This document shows, one piece after another, positions 18,229 to 25,985 of a DNA stretch of 39,803 nt. The first letter of the stretch is position 1; the number at the start of each line of letters is the position of its first letter. The notes under the pieces were generated by a model. The model made no database searches. It was not told the DNA's origin and worked only from the letters and a program-made list of their open reading frames with translations. The position numbers and the translations under genes were made by a program. This DNA is from CAYMLL01 sp964390645 (GTDB lineage Bacteria > Planctomycetota > UBA8108), in assembly GCA_964390645.1 (NCBI GenBank), contig CAYMLL010000027.1:1-39803 (forward strand), given 5' to 3'.

Positions 18229-19476
18229 TCAATGGTCTCCGTTCCTCTCCCACCAGTCGCGCCAGGCGCCGATGTCCGCGCCGAAGTTCTGACCGGTGAT
18301 CTTGTGGAGGGCGCGAAGACGAGCGGTCAGCTCCACCTTGCGCACCTTGACGTCAAGGGCGACGCCCTCGAGGTTTGTCGCTATGACCGGATCAGCGACC
18401 TCGATGATCGAGAATCCGGTGCCGCCCGAGACCAGCTCGTAGTCGGCGATGTACGCTCGTTGTGTGACCTGTAGCATGTGCGCCCGGCCGAAGCCTTGCC
18501 AGGTCATGTGGATGGACCCGAGGATCTGGGGCACGACGGCGCGATCCGGAAACAGCGAGATGGCGTTCGCGGCGCGCGTGCGCACCGAGGGCCGCTGGTG
18601 GGTGAGGCCCTGGGCGAGAACCTTCGCGGTGCTGCGGTCCGCGATCCTCTTCAGCGACGCGAGGCTGCGATCCCGCACCGGACGGTAGCCGTCCAGCAGC
18701 GCCGCCCGGACGAGGCCACGGACGACGCGTGACTTGCCTCGGGCGTCGAGTCGGTTCGATGCGAACTTGCGGGCACCGGGCAGCTTGCTGTGACGCAAGG
18801 TATGGAGGAACACGTCGATGCGTTCATCGTGCTGGAGAGCCAGGACACGGTCGCGCGCCTCGAGGCCCGCCTCGATCACCGAGGACGGCGCGGTCTTGAC
18901 GGGTGTCTTCGTGACCGGTGTCCTCTCACCCGCCTCGCGCCTCCGGCCGGGGGCGGATCCGGGAGCTTCGGGCCTCTGCAGTCGTCGGCCGTTGTCGGGT
19001 CTCTTCGGCGTCGCCTTGACGACCCGGATGACGTCATCGGCACGCACCGCTTTCGGCGTTTTCGTGCCGACCGGCTTGCGTGAGCCCTCCGGGGGGCGGG
19101 CTGCATCCGCTCCCGGTTTCGCGAACCGCTTCGGCGCCAGCGCCGCCGCTCGTGCCCAGGCCTCGACGTCCTTGGAGCGCCGCTCGAGGCGCCTCTTGCT
19201 CTCCTTGAGCAGCACCTCGATCTGGTGGCGCAGCGTCACCTTCTTGCCGCGGAATTCGACCTTCTCGTTGCGGGGGCTCTTCTCGACGTGGAAGACGTCG
19301 TCCTTCGGGAGGTAGACGACCTCGCCGGTCTCGAGCGTGAAACGGTAGCCCTTGCGGTGCTTGCGGAGGTCGATTCCCCGCAGATGTTCGCCGTTGCGCA
19401 GGCTGACCCAGTCTGCGTGGGCGGTAGAGACGCAAAGGGCCAGGATGGCGGCGGTCATCCGGACGGAGCGGGACAT
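18229..19476 (-). CDS. Secreted HEAT-repeat-like protein
   Basis: 415 residues. Signal peptide MSRSVRMTAAILALCVSTAH(A), then a small beta domain (DWVSLRNGEHLRGIDLRKHR...GEVVYLPKDDVFHVE) of a type common at the N-terminus of planctomycete secreted proteins. A long, very basic Pro/Lys/Arg linker (about 75-195) precedes alpha-helical HEAT-like repeats (about 200-350: VRGLVRAALLDGYRPVRDRS, ALAQGLTHQ..., PSVRTRAANAISLF). The end is DIGAWRDWWERNGDH, a familiar tail of planctomycete HEAT-repeat proteins. Probably a periplasmic scaffold; no catalytic motif seen. ATG at 19476 is chosen because it opens the signal peptide and has GAGG 7 bases upstream; an in-frame ATG at 19500 would add 8 residues. Confidence 0.82.
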   Translation of the reverse strand: MSRSVRMTAAILALCVSTAHADWVSLRNGEHLRGIDLRKHRKGYRFTLETGEVVYLPKDDVFHVEKSPRNEKVEFRGKKVTLRHQIEVLLKESKRRLERRSKDVEAWARAAALAPKRFAKPGADAARPPEGSRKPVGTKTPKAVRADDVIRVVKATPKRPDNGRRLQRPEAPGSAPGRRREAGERTPVTKTPVKTAPSSVIEAGLEARDRVLALQHDERIDVFLHTLRHSKLPGARKFASNRLDARGKSRVVRGLVRAALLDGYRPVRDRSLASLKRIADRSTAKVLAQGLTHQRPSVRTRAANAISLFPDRAVVPQILGSIHMTWQGFGRAHMLQVTQRAYIADYELVSGGTGFSIIEVADPVIATNLEGVALDVKVRKVELTARLRALHKITGQNFGADIGAWRDWWERNGDH

Positions 19477-19705
19477 GCGCGGACCTCGGCTTCGAGTCAT
19501 CGGCCGTCTCGGCGGCGACGCGCGGGCAAGATCTCTTCTCTCGGTTCACGGTCCCCGCGGCGGTGCGGCGGCCTCGAGCTTCCCCCTACCCTAACTCCGT
19601 GTGCGGTGGAACGGCAGAACTTTTCACCGTCCTTGTGGACCCCGTGGGCGGGTTCGGGAGGAGGACTCGCGCTCCATCCGACGGGCGCCGCAGGCTCGTT
19701 ATTCA

Positions 19706-19729
19706 ACCCGGATCGAAAATCATCCGGGT
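19706..19729 (-). terminator. Hairpin downstream of the DJ-1/PfpI gene
   Basis: ACCCGGAT (19706-19713) and ATCCGGGT (19722-19729) are a perfect 8-bp inverted repeat with an 8-base A/T-rich loop, about 35 bases beyond the stop of the minus-strand PfpI gene. On that strand it is followed by TTGAATAA rather than a true T tract. Confidence 0.45.
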
Positions 19730-19763
19730 CCGGAACCGACGCCGGTCGATCTCGAGTTGCCAC

Positions 19764-20318
19764 TCACCGGGCGCCCAGCACCCCGATGAAGGTCTTGCAG
19801 AACGCCGCCAGGTCGGGCCAGCCTCGCGACGTGACGATGTTGTCGTGCACGACAACATCTCGGTCGACGTACACGCCTGCGGCCATCTCGACGTCCGGTC
19901 GGATTCCCGCGTAGCACGTGCACTCGACGTCCTCGATGCTGCCGGCCGTGTAGAGGAGCATGACGCCGTGACAGAGCGCGCCGATCGGCTTGTCCTTGGC
20001 GAGGAAATGTCGGACGATGTGCAGCAGCTCGTTGTCGCTGCGGATCTCCTCGGGGGCGCGGCCGCCAGGAATGATCAGACCGTCGAAGCTTGCAGGATCG
20101 GCGTCCTTGTACGATGTTCCAGCCTGGACGCGATAGCCGGGTTTCTCGGTGTAGCCGTCGTACCCCGGCTCGAAGTCGTGCACGACAAGCTGCAGCAGCT
20201 TCTCGTCGGGAGCCGCGATCGTGGGCTCGATACCCTCTTCCTGCAGCCGGTAGTAGCAGTAGAGGACCTCGAGGGACTCGCCGAAGTCGCCGGTGGCGAT
20301 CAGGACTCTTGCGCTCAT
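19764..20318 (-). CDS. DJ-1/PfpI family protein
   Basis: 184 residues, typical length for the class I glutamine-amidotransferase-like DJ-1/PfpI family. RVLIATGDFGESLEVLYCYY supplies the conserved acidic residue (E14). FDGLIIPGGRAPEEIRSDN is the family PGG loop. PIGALCHGVMLL is the nucleophile elbow, with C116 and adjacent H117. Relatives act as intracellular proteases, glyoxalase III-type or deglycase-like enzymes, or stress proteins; which applies cannot be decided here. No signal peptide, so cytoplasmic. Start at 20318 is used because the frame upstream to 20510 runs into the divergent pseudouridine synthase gene and is not protein-like. Confidence 0.9.
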   Translation of the reverse strand: MSARVLIATGDFGESLEVLYCYYRLQEEGIEPTIAAPDEKLLQLVVHDFEPGYDGYTEKPGYRVQAGTSYKDADPASFDGLIIPGGRAPEEIRSDNELLHIVRHFLAKDKPIGALCHGVMLLYTAGSIEDVECTCYAGIRPDVEMAAGVYVDRDVVVHDNIVTSRGWPDLAAFCKTFIGVLGAR

Positions 20319-20444
20319 GGGGAACAGGGTCGGCTCTCGGGTGGTGGATGGGGAACCTCGGGACCGGTGGGACAGGATGCCCGGAATCCGCCGACGTTCA
20401 ACCCAGAACCCGCCGGGGAGCCGCGAATCGGAGGTGAACGTGCC

Positions 20445-21371
20445 ATGAAGGAGCCCCTGCCGCCCGCCTTCGCCGGGTACTCGGTCATCGAGCTTCTCGG
20501 GGTGCTCCATCCGCTGTGGACCCGGAGCACGCTCCAGGGGCTCTTCGCCGCCGGCCGTGTGCGCAGTGCCGGACGTCCCGTGGCGCTCCGCACGCCGGTC
20601 AGCGAGCTCGCGGATCTCGAGATCCGCGGCGACATCGTGGGGACGCCCGAGATCTGGGCCCCGGGTACGCCGTGCGGGGTTGACGTGCTCTTCGAGGACG
20701 ACAGGACGACCGTCGTCGCCAAGCCCTCGGGAGTGCCGGTAATCCCCGATCGCCGGTCAGGACGCGAGAGCTGCCTCGGCTTCCTCCTGCGCCGCGAGCT
20801 CGAGGCGCGCGGGACGAAGCCGGTTGACGCGTTCGTGCGTCCGCGTGTGGTCCACCGGCTCGATCGCTTGACGAGCGGCGTGCTGATCTTCGCGAGGACA
20901 CCGGACGCCGAGCGTCAGCTTGCCGGCTTCTTCGAGGAGCGCCGAGTGCGCAAGGAGTACGTGGCGCTGCTCGCCGGCGACGTGCTGCCGGCGCGGATCA
21001 CGATCGACGGCCCGATCGAGCCCGGTCGCAAGGGGCGCATGCGCACGGGTGCCGGCGGCAAGCCCGCGCGGACGACCTTCGAGCCCCTCGAGCGGTACGG
21101 CGATCTGACCCTCGTGCTCGCCAGGCCGTATACCGGCCGCACTCACCAGATCCGTGTCCACGCGCTGGCGATCGGTCATCCGCTCGCGGTCGATCCCCTG
21201 TACCGCCCGGGCACGTGCGGAGGTCGGACCCGGCCGCCGGGCATCGACCGGCTGACGCTGCACGCGCGGACCTACACCTTGCCGCGCGAGTGGACCGGCA
21301 GGAGGGAGCTCTCTTGCGAGCTGCCGCCGGACTTCGAGTCGGCGCTGGGGGAGCTGAGACGACGGGGGTAG
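20445..21371 (+). CDS. RluA-family pseudouridine synthase
   Basis: 308 residues. After an S4-like or divergent N-terminal region (1-80), the catalytic domain begins at DVLFEDDRTTVVAKPSGVPV. It has the RluA signature VVHRLDRLTSGVLIFA with catalytic D140. Later conserved elements are RRVRKEYVALLAG, ARTTFEPLERYGDLTLV, and the RNA-binding ARPYTGRTHQIRVHALAIGH motif. It should isomerise uridine to pseudouridine in rRNA or tRNA; the target site cannot be predicted. GGAGGTGA lies 9 bases before ATG at 20445. Divergent from the PfpI gene with 126 bases between. Confidence 0.92.
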   Translation: MKEPLPPAFAGYSVIELLGVLHPLWTRSTLQGLFAAGRVRSAGRPVALRTPVSELADLEIRGDIVGTPEIWAPGTPCGVDVLFEDDRTTVVAKPSGVPVIPDRRSGRESCLGFLLRRELEARGTKPVDAFVRPRVVHRLDRLTSGVLIFARTPDAERQLAGFFEERRVRKEYVALLAGDVLPARITIDGPIEPGRKGRMRTGAGGKPARTTFEPLERYGDLTLVLARPYTGRTHQIRVHALAIGHPLAVDPLYRPGTCGGRTRPPGIDRLTLHARTYTLPREWTGRRELSCELPPDFESALGELRRRG

Positions 21372-21745
21372 GCGCCTCGGTACGCGTCGTGCGACGGCGT
21401 CTGACCGTACGGCGGCAGGCTCGTCGGCGTTCGCTCGGCGGCTTGTCGACCCTCCGCCGTAGCGGGCGCCAGTCGGGTGTATCGGAAGGTCCGGCGGTGG
21501 GTTGACCGGGGCGGGGGCGCGGGCCCGGGGGGCGCGGGGGGCGAGGTTGGGCGCCCGGCGCCCCGGNNNNNNNNNNGGGGGGTTTGCGGGGCGGGGGGGG
21601 GGGGGGTGGGCGGGGGGCTTGCGCGCGCCCGGCGCGACTCGTCGGGAATAGGTTGCCAGCCGGAGCCCATGATCTGTCGATACGAAGACGTGAGTCGGCT
21701 TCTCCGTGACCACGTGTCCCGTGTTTCAGGAAGGAAACGGTCTGC
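21372..21745. other. Intergenic region with G-rich low-complexity sequence and assembly gap
   Basis: 374 bases between the pseudouridine synthase and the glycosyltransferase. From about 21505 to 21625 the sequence is dominated by G, including 14 consecutive G at 21593-21606, and holds the 10-N gap. GGGCGC/GCGCCC (21549-21563) forms a GC hairpin next to the gap. I see no gene. The promoter of the glycosyltransferase should be in 21625-21745, but no clear -35/-10 pair is visible. Confidence 0.7.
21567..21576. other. Assembly gap (10 Ns)
   Basis: Ten Ns flanked by G homopolymers. This is a scaffold join or unresolved run, not biology. True gap size is unknown and the flanking G runs may be sequencing artefact. 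Confidence 0.97.
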
Positions 21746-22987
21746 ATGAACAAGGTCCTACTCCTCAGCAAGGAGTTTCCGCCCCGAGTTTACGGCGGCG
21801 CAGGGGTCCACGTGGGGTTTCTCAGCACAGAGCTCGCGAAGCTCCTGTCCGTCGAGGTGAGATGTTTCGGCGAGCAGCTTCACGAGGCGGTCGTCGGTGA
21901 GGTAGGGGTCACGGGGTTCCGGGGAGGACCGGAGGACTTCGCGGCGCTGGATGATTCCCTGCGAAAGGCGATCGAGCCCGTCGGGGTCGGTCTGCGCATG
22001 GCGGCGGCACCGACGGATGCGGACGTCGTTCACTGTCACACCTGGTACTCGATGCTCGCCGGTGTCTGGATGAAGAAGCTCCATGGCGTTCCGCTCGTCG
22101 TCACGGCTCACTCGCTCGAGCCGTTGCGGCCGTGGAAGCGTGAGCAGCTCGGACGCGGGTACGACCTCTCCTCGTGGATCGAGCGCGTCGCGTACGAGGA
22201 GGCCGATGCGATCATCGCCGTGTCGTCGGCAACCCGTGACGAGGTGCTCGAGTGCTACGATGTCGAACCCGACCGCGTTCACGTGATCCACAACGGCGTC
22301 GACCTCGATGTCTATCGCAAGAGTGACGGGTCGAGCGTCGTCGCGCGGTACGCCGGGAAGTACGGGTTCGACGCTTCGAAGCCTTTCGCCCTCTGCGTCG
22401 GGCGTGTCACGAGGCAGAAGGGCATCGTGCATCTCGTGCGTGCGCTGCGTTACCTGCAATCGGATATCCAGGTGGTGCTGTGCGCGGGTGCTCCGGATAC
22501 CGAGGCGATCGGCCGCGAGATGGAGTCGGAGGTGAAACGCGTGAGCGCGGAGCGCCCTGGGGTCGCGTGGGTGCCCGAGATGGTTCCCGTCGACGACCTC
22601 GTCGCCCTCTACAGCGAGGCGGATGTCTTCGTCTGCCCCTCCGTCTACGAGCCCTTCGGGATCATCAACCTCGAGGCGATGGCCTGCGAGACGCCGGTCG
22701 TGGCGTCGTCGGTCGGTGGCATACCCGAGGTTGTTGTCGATGGCGAGACCGGCTTCCTCGTGCCGTTCGAGAGAGCGGATGATTCGACGGAGCCGCGCGA
22801 CCCGGAGGCCTTCGCCATGTCCCTGGCGCGTCGCGTCGATCAGCTGGCGGCGGACGACCGGCTGCGCCGCTCGATGGGGCTCGCGGGTCGGCGTCGTGTC
22901 GAGGAGCAGTTCTCGTGGACCGGTGTGGCCGGCAGGACGGTGGATCTCTACCGGCAGGTGAGCGAGCCGATTCCCACCGAGGCCTGA
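21746..22987 (+). CDS. GT4 glycosyltransferase, glycogen synthase / maltose-1-phosphate synthase-like
   Basis: 413 residues with a two-domain GT-B fold. KVLLLSKEFPPRVYGGAGVH is the glycogen-synthase-type N-terminus, with the nucleotide-sugar-binding GGAG loop. Next come VVHCHTWYSMLAG, VVTAHSLEPLRPWKREQLG and HVIHNGVDLDVYR. The C-terminal domain has VGRVTRQKGI and the EX7E element EPFGIINLE in SVYEPFGIINLEAMACETPV. Closest by pattern to actinobacterial-type GlgA/GlgM (ADP-glucose-dependent glycogen or maltose-1-phosphate synthase). Donor and acceptor are inferred, and other GT4 roles remain possible. AGGAAGGAAA precedes ATG by about 9 bases. It is the first gene after the assembly gap. Confidence 0.88.
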   Translation: MNKVLLLSKEFPPRVYGGAGVHVGFLSTELAKLLSVEVRCFGEQLHEAVVGEVGVTGFRGGPEDFAALDDSLRKAIEPVGVGLRMAAAPTDADVVHCHTWYSMLAGVWMKKLHGVPLVVTAHSLEPLRPWKREQLGRGYDLSSWIERVAYEEADAIIAVSSATRDEVLECYDVEPDRVHVIHNGVDLDVYRKSDGSSVVARYAGKYGFDASKPFALCVGRVTRQKGIVHLVRALRYLQSDIQVVLCAGAPDTEAIGREMESEVKRVSAERPGVAWVPEMVPVDDLVALYSEADVFVCPSVYEPFGIINLEAMACETPVVASSVGGIPEVVVDGETGFLVPFERADDSTEPRDPEAFAMSLARRVDQLAADDRLRRSMGLAGRRRVEEQFSWTGVAGRTVDLYRQVSEPIPTEA

Positions 22988-23341
22988 GCCCGGACTCGTC
23001 AAAGCCCACCTGTCAGGAACGAGCCGTCCGCTTCGCTCGGGCAGGCTGTGGCGATGGCTTCAGTGCCCCCTGGGTGAGGCGCTCGTCTGTTGCCAGGACT
23101 GCCGTCGAACCTCGCCCGGCCCGCGTCTTCTCGATCCAGCGGGCGTGCTCGTGAGTCGGGTTCGGGCCGAGGGGGCCGACGACTTCGTTCTCGGGACCGG
23201 TCCCGCAGAGCCGTTCGCGCACCGCTGGACTTACCCGTGGCACCGGGCATAATGAACCGCGGGCCTCCCGTTCGTAGCACGGAAGGCGGCGTATCGTGTT
23301 GTCGTGAGCTAGGCCGCGAAGCAGGTCGGGAGTCAGGGACC
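22988..23341. other. Intergenic region (354 bases)
   Basis: Lies between the glycosyltransferase and ferredoxin genes. It may hold a small minus-strand gene (23013-23243). It should also carry the promoter of the ferredoxin-Mrp-DUF971 group, but I see no convincing -35/-10 pair. No strong terminator hairpin after the glycosyltransferase was found. Confidence 0.4.
23013..23243 (-). CDS. Possible small conserved protein
   Basis: 76 codons from GTG at 23243. Its middle (ENEVVGPLGPNPTHEHARW, then IEKTRAGRGSTAVLATDERL) reads like a real folded protein, and the codons there are strongly G/C-ending. The tail is Pro/Ala/Arg-rich. I do not recognise a family. No Shine-Dalgarno sits at a normal distance, and an overlapping frame is also open. 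It may therefore be a small gene, a remnant or chance. Confidence 0.35.
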   Translation of the reverse strand: MPRVSPAVRERLCGTGPENEVVGPLGPNPTHEHARWIEKTRAGRGSTAVLATDERLTQGALKPSPQPARAKRTARS

Positions 23342-23650
23342 TTGGCGGACAGGACGCGTAAGTGGGGGCTCAACGTCGTCGGACCCTTCTACGTCGACGA
23401 GTCTTGCATCGACTGCGATCTCTGCCGCGTCACCGCTCCTCACAGCTTCCGGGCTCACGAGGAGGGTTGCCACTCTTACGTTTTCCATCAACCGGTCAGC
23501 GCCGCGGAGATCGCGTTGTGCTTGGAGGCCCTCCAGGAGTGTCCCGTCGAGGCGATCGGCCGGGACGAGGCCTCGTGCGATGGAACTCCGCGTGATGAGG
23601 GTTCCGGTCCGGGCGACAGGTCCAGGTTGGATGCCCGACGTCCGGCCTGA
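23342..23650 (+). CDS. Ferredoxin, single [4Fe-4S] type
   Basis: 102 residues. FYVDESCIDCDLCRVTAP provides C22, C25 and C28, and ECPVEAIG provides the fourth ligand C67. This is the layout of a one-cluster bacterial ferredoxin with a long insert between third and fourth ligands. Extra cysteines (C43, C60, C79) are not in ligand positions. The last ~25 residues are a disordered Asp/Gly/Arg-rich tail. Start is placed at TTG 23342, giving (M)ADRTRKWGLNVVGPFYVDE, the normal N-terminus for this small family; ATG at 23252 would add 30 residues with no conserved character. It precedes the Mrp gene by 64 bases, suggesting a role in Fe-S cluster electron supply. Confidence 0.82.
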   Translation: MADRTRKWGLNVVGPFYVDESCIDCDLCRVTAPHSFRAHEEGCHSYVFHQPVSAAEIALCLEALQECPVEAIGRDEASCDGTPRDEGSGPGDRSRLDARRPA

Positions 23651-23714
23651 GTCGCACGCTGCCGGGGCCGACGCGCACGGTTGTGGACCGACGAGCCAGA
23701 GTCGATAGCGAGAG

Positions 23715-24824
23715 ATGACCTTGTCCGACAATACCGTTCAACCCGATGCCGTGCTCGAGATCCTGCGCACGGTCGAGGATCCCGACCTCCGTCGGGATAT
23801 CGTCAGCCTGGGTTTCATCAAGGATCTCGTCGTCGACGGTGGCAAGGTCGCGTTGAAGGTCGAGCTGACCACGCCTGCCTGTCCGGTCAAGGAGCAGCTC
23901 CAGGAGGAGTGTCGCAGCAAGGTCTCCGGCATCCCCGGCGTCTCCGACGTCGACGTGACGATGACCGCCCAGACGCGTCGCGCGAGTGTGTCGACCGGCC
24001 CCCTGCTCGAGGGTGTTCGGAACGTCATCGCGGTCGCCAGCGGCAAGGGTGGTGTCGGCAAGTCGACGACGGCGATCAACCTCGCTCTCGCTCTGCATTC
24101 GACCGGCGCCGCCGTCGGGCTCCTCGATGCGGACGTCTACGGTCCGAGCATGGCGATGATGTTCGGGCTCGATGGGCGGCCCATGGTCAACGAGGAGAAG
24201 AAGCTGATCCCACTCGAGGGACACGGCGTCAAGGTCGTCTCGATGGGCTTCCTGGCGGACGCGGATCGCCCGGTGATCTGGCGTGGCCCCATGGTTCACG
24301 GTCTGATTCAGCAGTTCGCGCGCGACGTGCTGTGGGGCGAGCTCGACTACCTGCTCATCGACCTGCCTCCGGGGACCGGTGACGCGCAGCTGTCGATTTC
24401 ACAAGTTGTCAGCATCTCGGGCGCGGTCATCGTCACCACTCCGCAGGATGTGAGCCTGATCGACGCTCGCAAGGGGCTCAAGATGTTCGAGCAGATGAAG
24501 GTCCCGGTGCTCGGTATCGTCGAGAACATGAGCTACTTCGTCTGTTCGGACTGCGGGAGCCGCCACGAGATCTTCCGCCACGGAGGTGGGGAGAGGGCAG
24601 CCACGGAGCTGGGCGTGACGTATCTCGGCGAGGTCCCGATCGATCCCGCGGTCGTCGTTGGCGGGGACGAAGGAACGCCGATCGTCCTCGCGAATCCCGA
24701 TTCGCCGGCTGCGAAGGCGTACTCGAAGCTCGCCGGAAGCGTCGCGTCTCGTCTCAGCATCCTCGCGGAGCAGCTGGGGGGCTCTCAGGATCCGGTCATG
24801 CCGGGTCCGATCGAGTGGAAGTGA
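23715..24824 (+). CDS. Mrp/NBP35-type Fe-S cluster carrier ATPase (DUF59 + P-loop)
   Basis: 369 residues. The N-terminal DUF59/MIP18 domain (about 10-88) includes VEDPDLRRDIVSLGFIKDL and the conserved PACPVKEQL. The P-loop domain opens with the deviant Walker A SGKGGVGKSTTAINLA (109-124) and includes LLDADVYGPS (switch), LLIDLPPGTGDAQLSI and VTTPQDVSLIDARKG. Cysteines of VCSDC (C277, C280) are the cluster-binding CxxC. Proteins of this build (Mrp/ApbC, HCF101) carry and transfer [4Fe-4S] clusters in the cytoplasm. The adjacent DUF971 gene corresponds to the extra C-terminal domain of plant HCF101, here as a separate polypeptide. Confidence 0.95.
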   Translation: MTLSDNTVQPDAVLEILRTVEDPDLRRDIVSLGFIKDLVVDGGKVALKVELTTPACPVKEQLQEECRSKVSGIPGVSDVDVTMTAQTRRASVSTGPLLEGVRNVIAVASGKGGVGKSTTAINLALALHSTGAAVGLLDADVYGPSMAMMFGLDGRPMVNEEKKLIPLEGHGVKVVSMGFLADADRPVIWRGPMVHGLIQQFARDVLWGELDYLLIDLPPGTGDAQLSISQVVSISGAVIVTTPQDVSLIDARKGLKMFEQMKVPVLGIVENMSYFVCSDCGSRHEIFRHGGGERAATELGVTYLGEVPIDPAVVVGGDEGTPIVLANPDSPAAKAYSKLAGSVASRLSILAEQLGGSQDPVMPGPIEWK

Positions 24825-24857
24825 GGCGTCACGATTTCTTCGGGACGAGATGAGAGC

Positions 24858-25181
24858 GTGGGCGATACGGTGCGACCGACCGGCATCCGGCAGGCGGGTC
24901 CCAGGGAGCTCGCGATCGACTGGAGCGATGGTGAACGGAGCGTCCTTGATGTCGTCGGTCTGCGTCGCGCGTGCCGCTGCGCAGTCTGTATCGACGAGTG
25001 GACGGGTGGGCAGATTCTCCAGCCGGATCAGGTCCCCGAGGACGTGCGTCCTCGGCGGATCGACCTCGTCGGACGCTACGCTCTGTCGATCGACTGGAGC
25101 GATGGCCACTCCAGCGGGATCTACACCTTCGACTTGCTCAGAAAGCTCGCCGCGGCCGAATCCAGCGGAGAAAAACCGTGA
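24858..25181 (+). CDS. DUF971 domain protein
   Basis: 107 residues, essentially one DUF971 domain: LAIDWSDGERSVLDVVGLR, then CRCAVCIDEWTGGQIL (Cys-rich loop), then GRYALSIDWSDGHSSGIYTF. The domain occurs alone, at the N-terminus of gamma-butyrobetaine hydroxylases, and C-terminal to Mrp-like ATPases in HCF101. Being 33 bases after the Mrp gene, it probably works with that carrier. Start is GTG at 24858, with GAGATGAGA just upstream. Its last 14 codons lie in the first copy of a 92-base tandem duplication, and its TGA overlaps the GTG of a 31-codon remnant frame (GTGA). Confidence 0.88.
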   Translation: MGDTVRPTGIRQAGPRELAIDWSDGERSVLDVVGLRRACRCAVCIDEWTGGQILQPDQVPEDVRPRRIDLVGRYALSIDWSDGHSSGIYTFDLLRKLAAAESSGEKP

Positions 25182-25320
25182 ACAGAAGTGCCCCTTGGTT
25201 CGTCCCGTGTGTCGTGGGCGTCGTCGCGCTCAGAAAGCTCGCCGCGGCCGAATCCAGCGGAGAAAGACCATGAAGAGAAGTCCCCTGTCGTCCGTCTCCT
25301 TTGTCGTGGGCGTCGTCGCG
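25137..25320 (+). repeat. 92-base tandem duplication across a gene junction
   Basis: Unit 1 is 25137-25228 and unit 2 is 25229-25320. The first 37 and last 18 positions are identical; all 11 mismatches I count fall in the central 37 bases (81/92 identical). Each unit holds the last codons of DUF971 (LRKLAAAESSGE-[KR]-P), its stop, and the first ~17 codons of a lipoprotein signal peptide. The stop and start overlap as GTGA in unit 1 and ATGA in unit 2. Confidence 0.95.
25178..25273 (+). pseudogene. 31-codon remnant: duplicated signal peptide fused to duplicated DUF971 tail
   Basis: A frame from GTG at 25178 encodes a basic start and a hydrophobic run (VNRSAPWFVPCVVGVVAL). It then runs into a copy of the DUF971 tail (RKLAAAESSGERP) and stops at 25273. 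It is a by-product of the tandem duplication. It retains the same ribosome context as the true lipoprotein start, so it could be translated as a leader peptide coupling DUF971 to the lipoprotein; that is speculation. It has no lipobox cysteine. Confidence 0.5.
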
Positions 25321-25959
25321 CTGAGCTCCTGTGGTGGGCCGGAGCGTGCACCGCGCCAGCCGATCCCGGGAGTCGACGTCCCTCATCCGGAGGGCACGAA
25401 TCCTCACGATCTGGTCTCCGGCTCGGTCGCGCAGCCGTTTCTCGGTAGCTTCGTCGCGGAGGTCACTGCGGCCACGAAGGCGGCACCCGGGCTCGTCGTC
25501 GTGCTGCCGGCGCTGACGCGAAACAAGGACAGCGGTCACAATCACGTCAACGGGCTCGGCGAGCATCTCGCAACGCAGACCGTTCTGCGGCTCGCGGATC
25601 ACGGAGTCGAGACGCTTGCACGCTCGGACCTCGTCAACGCGATGCACCGGGTGGACCTGTCGATGCACCACTATCGCTCGGTCGCCGACGCCGTCGAGAT
25701 CGCCTCGCGTGTCGGCGCGACCTACGTCGTCACCGGGACGGCTCGTCACCGCGTCTTCGACAACGTGCAGAAGCGCGACGAGAATCTCGAGATCGAGTGG
25801 GTCTGCCGGAGAGTGGAGAATCGCGGGATCGTTGCGCTCTGGCGTGTGGCGCTTCCCGGGGGTACCCTGGCCGACGATCTCGTGCGGCACTACCGCAAGG
25901 ACAGCGAGTGGGACCAGACCGCGCGCAACGAGAGCTTCAAGCCGGGTGGCAGCAACTGA
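25270..25959 (+). CDS. Lipoprotein, FlgO/LpoB-like fold
   Basis: 229 residues. Signal peptide MKRSPLSSVSFVVGVVALSS with lipobox LSSC (C21). The mature part has LVSGSVAQPFLGSFVAEV, then GLVVVLPALTRNKD, LATQTVLRLADHGVETLARS, IASRVGATYVVTGTARHRVF. This beta-alpha pattern resembles FlgO/LpoB/TolB-N-type domains, which are periplasmic partner-binding modules. It shares the opening LV[AS]GSV..LGS with the next gene's product, suggesting paralogy. ATG at 25270 overlaps the stop of the duplicated remnant (ATGA). First of four consecutive lipoprotein genes. Molecular role unknown. Confidence 0.8.
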   Translation: MKRSPLSSVSFVVGVVALSSCGGPERAPRQPIPGVDVPHPEGTNPHDLVSGSVAQPFLGSFVAEVTAATKAAPGLVVVLPALTRNKDSGHNHVNGLGEHLATQTVLRLADHGVETLARSDLVNAMHRVDLSMHHYRSVADAVEIASRVGATYVVTGTARHRVFDNVQKRDENLEIEWVCRRVENRGIVALWRVALPGGTLADDLVRHYRKDSEWDQTARNESFKPGGSN

Positions 25960-25985
25960 TACGAAGTCACGGAGAACACAGTCTC

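Noticed and set aside
19563..20444. Long N-terminal extension of the pseudouridine synthase frame
   Set aside because: It lies antisense to the PfpI gene. ATG 20445 has a good Shine-Dalgarno and gives the normal RluA length.
21509..21660. G-rich tract as a G-quadruplex regulatory element
   Set aside because: It flanks an N gap and is more simply a sequencing or assembly artefact.
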